8,562 nt of DNA from the NCBI GenBank assembly GCA_900538575.1, contig UPZA01000034.1, positions 1 to 8,562 on the forward strand. The letters are read 5' to 3'. The DNA is from an uncultured Ruminococcus sp. Lineage in GTDB: Bacteria; Bacillota; Clostridia; Oscillospirales; Ruminococcaceae. The position numbers and the translations under genes are program-made. Below the pieces are notes generated by a model. It made no database searches and was not told the DNA's origin. It worked only from the letters and a program-made list of their open reading frames with translations. Of this stretch, positions 5,710 to 8,562 are shown one piece after another (the stretch's first letter is position 1; each line of letters starts with the position of its first letter).

Positions 5710-8562
5710 ACGGAATATTATTACAACAGCAATATGAAGTTGTATAAGATCGTTGACAGTGAGGTAAACACACTTACAATTTCGGACATTGCAAGTAATA
5801 TTAGAACTGTTACAGACGCAACAGGCAGAACCTATAAAATTACATACAATGGAAACAGCGAGCATCAAAGAGTTATTAAAATTGAGGATACAACAGCCGG
5901 AAGAACTGTAAGCTATGAGTATAACAGCGATTTTCAGCTTGTTTCTGCAACAAACGTAGCAGGCGGAAAAGAAACCTATTCCTACGATTCAAACGGTCAT
6001 ATGAATAAGATTACAAACTGCTATGATGAAACAGAGGATCAGATCACCTATTTTAAGGACGGAAAGGTTGATTACCTTGTAAACGCCTCCGGTCAGAAAC
6101 AGGAATACACCTATGACAAGGCTAAAAAACAGACCGGCGTTAAGGAATATGACGGAAAGTCCCTAATAAAATCCATAAAATATGATTATGATGAAAAGTA
6201 TGCAGTCAACAAAAATGTCGTTACGGCAGACGGTCAGACCTATGAGGTAGATAAGGTTAAATACCTTATGACTGACGGTGAGAATAAGTACGATGAGGAA
6301 TCGGAATCTACTGATATCATGGGCAATACGACCAAGTATGACCGTGACGATAACGGCAACGTTACAAAAACAACCAACCCTGACAGTACATACACTTTAA
6401 CAAATTACAACAACAAAAACAGTATCATTGCCGAAGTGGATGAAAACGGTTATGCTACGATCAAGGCATATGATGGAAATGGTACGCGTCTGATTAAGGA
6501 AGCTAAAAGCCTGAATCCTCTTTCGCAATCAGATATCAATACTGTAACAGCAAAGAATTTTGATCCGGTTGCATATCTTTCAGCAAATGAAAGCAGCTAT
6601 GCAATTACAAGTCACGAATATTATGCCGACAGCTATGTCAGCGGAGTAATCGGACTGATCAAAAAGACAACTGATCCTGAAGGAAATATTACAGAATATG
6701 ATTACTACAAATCAGGAAACGGTAAAGGTCTTGTAAGCGAAAAATGGGTTTACGGCAACGGTATTTCAAAGCCGGAGCATGGTACTCGTTATGAATACAA
6801 CGCACAGCTTCAGATTTCAAAGGAAACAAGTCCGGATGGATCTGTCAAAGAATACGAATATGACAAATTCAATAACAAAACCTCCGAAAAAAATTTCGGC
6901 AAGGGAAATTCCGCTCTTATCACTCTAACAGAATACGATAAGCTCGGCAGAAAAACAGCCGAATACGCTCCGAATTATTCAGCGGATAAAAGCAAGGGTA
7001 ACTTTACACCTATTATCCAAATGATAAGGTAAAGACGGAAACCGATGCAGAGGGTAACAAAACTGAATACATATATGACGCTTATGAAAACGAGATCAGC
7101 AAGACTAATCCAGACGGAACAATCAATATTACCGAATACGATGGTTTGCAGCGTGAAAAAGCGACATATTTCAAATCAAATAAAGACGCAGAAAAGCAGA
7201 TTCTGACTTCATCAACTTATGATTTTGTTAAGAACAACAGCTTTGACGTATATAATCAGGATGGAAACGCACAGTCCCGCACAAGCTCCTGCCTGAAAAC
7301 TGTTAAGAAAACCTACATCACAGCCGACAAGCAGATAGTAAATGAAACTCTTGCGGATTTCAGAGAAAATGTAATACAAGATAAGACAAACGGTACAGTC
7401 AAGAGAACCTGCGCATATTTCAGTAACGGACAGCTTGCAAGAGAAACCGACGCAAAAGGCAATACTAAAAAGTATGAATACGGTTATCTTAATCTTTTGA
7501 CAAAAACCCTTACTCCTTTTAATCAGAAGGACGGAAATATTGTATATTCCACAGAAATCAAGGAATACGATAAAAACGGGAACAATGTTACGGTAAAGCA
7601 GAATATTCAAAAGGATAACAGTACAACCGATACATGGGGTATCACAGAAAATGAATACAATGCTTTAGGACTTCTGACAAAGGTTACTCTTAGCAGCAGC
7701 AAGGACAATATTAAGAACATAACTAAGTATTTTTACGATAATGACGGTACTAAAACAAAGATGTATACCGGACTTAGCTCCGACAGTGATTCAGATTATC
7801 TGACAACGAATTATACTTATGATAATTGGAACAGGCTGAAAAAGACCACAGACAGCACAGGCTATGATTCCGGAAGCATTGCTTATGATAAGAACGGAAA
7901 TATTCTGACATCAACCGATCCGAACGGAAACGTCACTACAAACACCTACGACGCACTGAACCGGGTTTTAACAGCGGATACGGTAAATTCAGGCGATAGT
8001 TCTAAAAATGTAAGCAAAGCCTATACTTATGACAGCATGGGAAGAATTACGAAAACAGTAAGCAACGAACTCACAACAAATACCGTTTACGATGATCTGG
8101 GCAGGAAATATACCGAAACAGAGTATGATGGTAATGGTTATGCAGTATTCAGAGGATTTTTCTATGAGGGCGTTTCGCAGTATGTAAGCAGAGAGCTTAC
8201 AGGCAAGCCTAATCTTCTCAACTATTCTGAAAAGACATACGAATATGATGGAGAAATGCGCATAGTCAAGGTTAAGGAATCTGGAAATGAAACTGTTTCC
8301 TATACCTATGACGCAAACGGCAACAAGAAGTCGGAAACCCTTGCAAACGGCGTAGTTTCCACTTATACCTACAACAAAGCGAACAGAATTACAAAGATTG
8401 AAAACAAATCCGGTAATACTGACATATCAAGCTACGAATATTCCTATTATTTAGACGGATCTGACGCTTGCAAAGTACGCAGTGAAAGTGGTATAATAGA
8501 AACGACGTCATATGAGTATGACGGTCTGAAAAGGCTGACTGAGGAAGCTGTTAAGGTTGGAA
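5710..8562 (+). other. YD-repeat (Rhs core) tract, continuing past the window
   Basis: At least twenty YD-type repeats (Y-x-Y-D-x-x-G/N-x-hydrophobic) can be read across both frames, for example YSYDSNGHM, YEYDKFNNK, TEYDKLGRK, YIYDAYENE, NTYDALNRV, YTYDSMGRI, YTYDANGNK and YEYDGLKRL. The repeats continue without change in character across the frameshift at 7003-7005, which shows that both segments belong to one gene. No hyperconserved Rhs core end (DxxG...PxxxxDPxG type) or toxin is reached before 8562. Confidence 0.9.

Larger units (their letters stand above)
3505..8562 (+). pseudogene. Secreted Rhs/YD-repeat protein with dockerin-like loops, frame broken twice
   Basis: One very long gene, open to the window edge apart from two lesions, encoding at least 1,685 residues. 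Counting across the lesions, residues 1-35 are a Sec signal peptide, 96-186 a beta-sandwich-like module, about 199-370 EF-hand/dockerin-like loops, about 399-570 a beta-solenoid-like region, 630-681 the Rhs entry domain, and from about 736 on YD repeats. Lesion 1 is a TGA at 3847-3849 in an unbroken reading frame, between PVYV and IFNGDW. Lesion 2 is a missing base at a T run (7003-7005); restoring one T gives GNFYTYYPNDKVKTE, after which frame 3 stays open to 8562. Known Rhs/YD proteins wrap into hollow beta shells and often release a variable C-terminal toxin; that end is outside the window. The product would be exported. The few lesions and otherwise perfect coding suggest a recent pseudogene or sequence errors. 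As read, the pieces are 3505-3849, 3940-7032 and about 7005-8562. Confidence 0.85.

Noticed and set aside
6998..7010. Programmed -1 ribosomal frameshift
   Set aside because: The local heptamer (t aac ttt) is not a recognised slippery X-XXY-YYZ site. A lost T explains the data more simply.
3664..7610. Minus-strand open frames at 3664-3948, 5674-5868 and 7212-7610
   Set aside because: They are antisense to the YD-repeat gene. Their products are rich in Ile, Val and Cys, as expected from the reverse of Asp/Asn/Thr codons, and show no start signals.
1..8562. CRISPR array, insertion sequence or transposase
   Set aside because: No regularly spaced repeats, terminal inverted repeats or transposase motifs were seen on either strand.

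Overview
The window looks like chromosomal DNA of a low-GC anaerobic Firmicute, probably a Ruminococcus-like member of the Oscillospiraceae. This rests on a class III (oxygen-sensitive) ribonucleotide reductase cluster, strong AGGAGG-type ribosome binding sites, AT-rich intergenic DNA, and a secreted YD-repeat protein with dockerin-like calcium loops. The genus is an inference; no marker gene fixes it.

Left part (1-1977). The window opens inside a tRNA-Thr(GGT) gene followed by a clean intrinsic terminator. A long palindromic terminator then separates it from a minus-strand nucleotide operon, which reads nrdD (3' part only), nrdG, a small ferredoxin-thioredoxin-reductase-like Fe-S protein, and dut. 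The genes overlap or nearly touch (11-nt overlap, 14-nt gap, 4-nt overlap). They make biochemical sense together: NrdG would install the glycyl radical in NrdD, the six-Cys protein could deliver electrons, and Dut would remove the dUTP that a triphosphate reductase makes. However, nrdD keeps only its C-terminal part, so the operon has lost its promoter and the reductase core in this window.

Middle part (about 1955-3504). nrdD breaks off near 1955-1975 and meets, head to head, a plus-strand open frame that also appears to lack its 5' end. This looks like a deletion or insertion boundary, or an assembly join. Next comes AT-rich DNA with an unrecognised 62-aa gene that has its own near-consensus promoter, ribosome binding site and downstream hairpin. 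About 550 bases without a large gene follow. They hold two very short ribosome-binding-site-led frames, one of which encodes an 11-residue peptide with five tyrosines just ahead of the next gene.

Right part (3505 to the window end). This is one very long gene for a secreted Rhs/YD-repeat protein: signal peptide, beta-sandwich-like module, dockerin/EF-hand-like loops, beta-solenoid-like region, Rhs entry domain (DUF6531-like), then more than twenty YD repeats running off the edge. The frame is broken twice, by an in-frame TGA at 3847 and a -1 shift near 7003-7005, and is otherwise open. It is therefore either a recent pseudogene or an intact gene with sequencing errors. The C-terminal end, where a toxin or variable tip would sit, lies outside the window.
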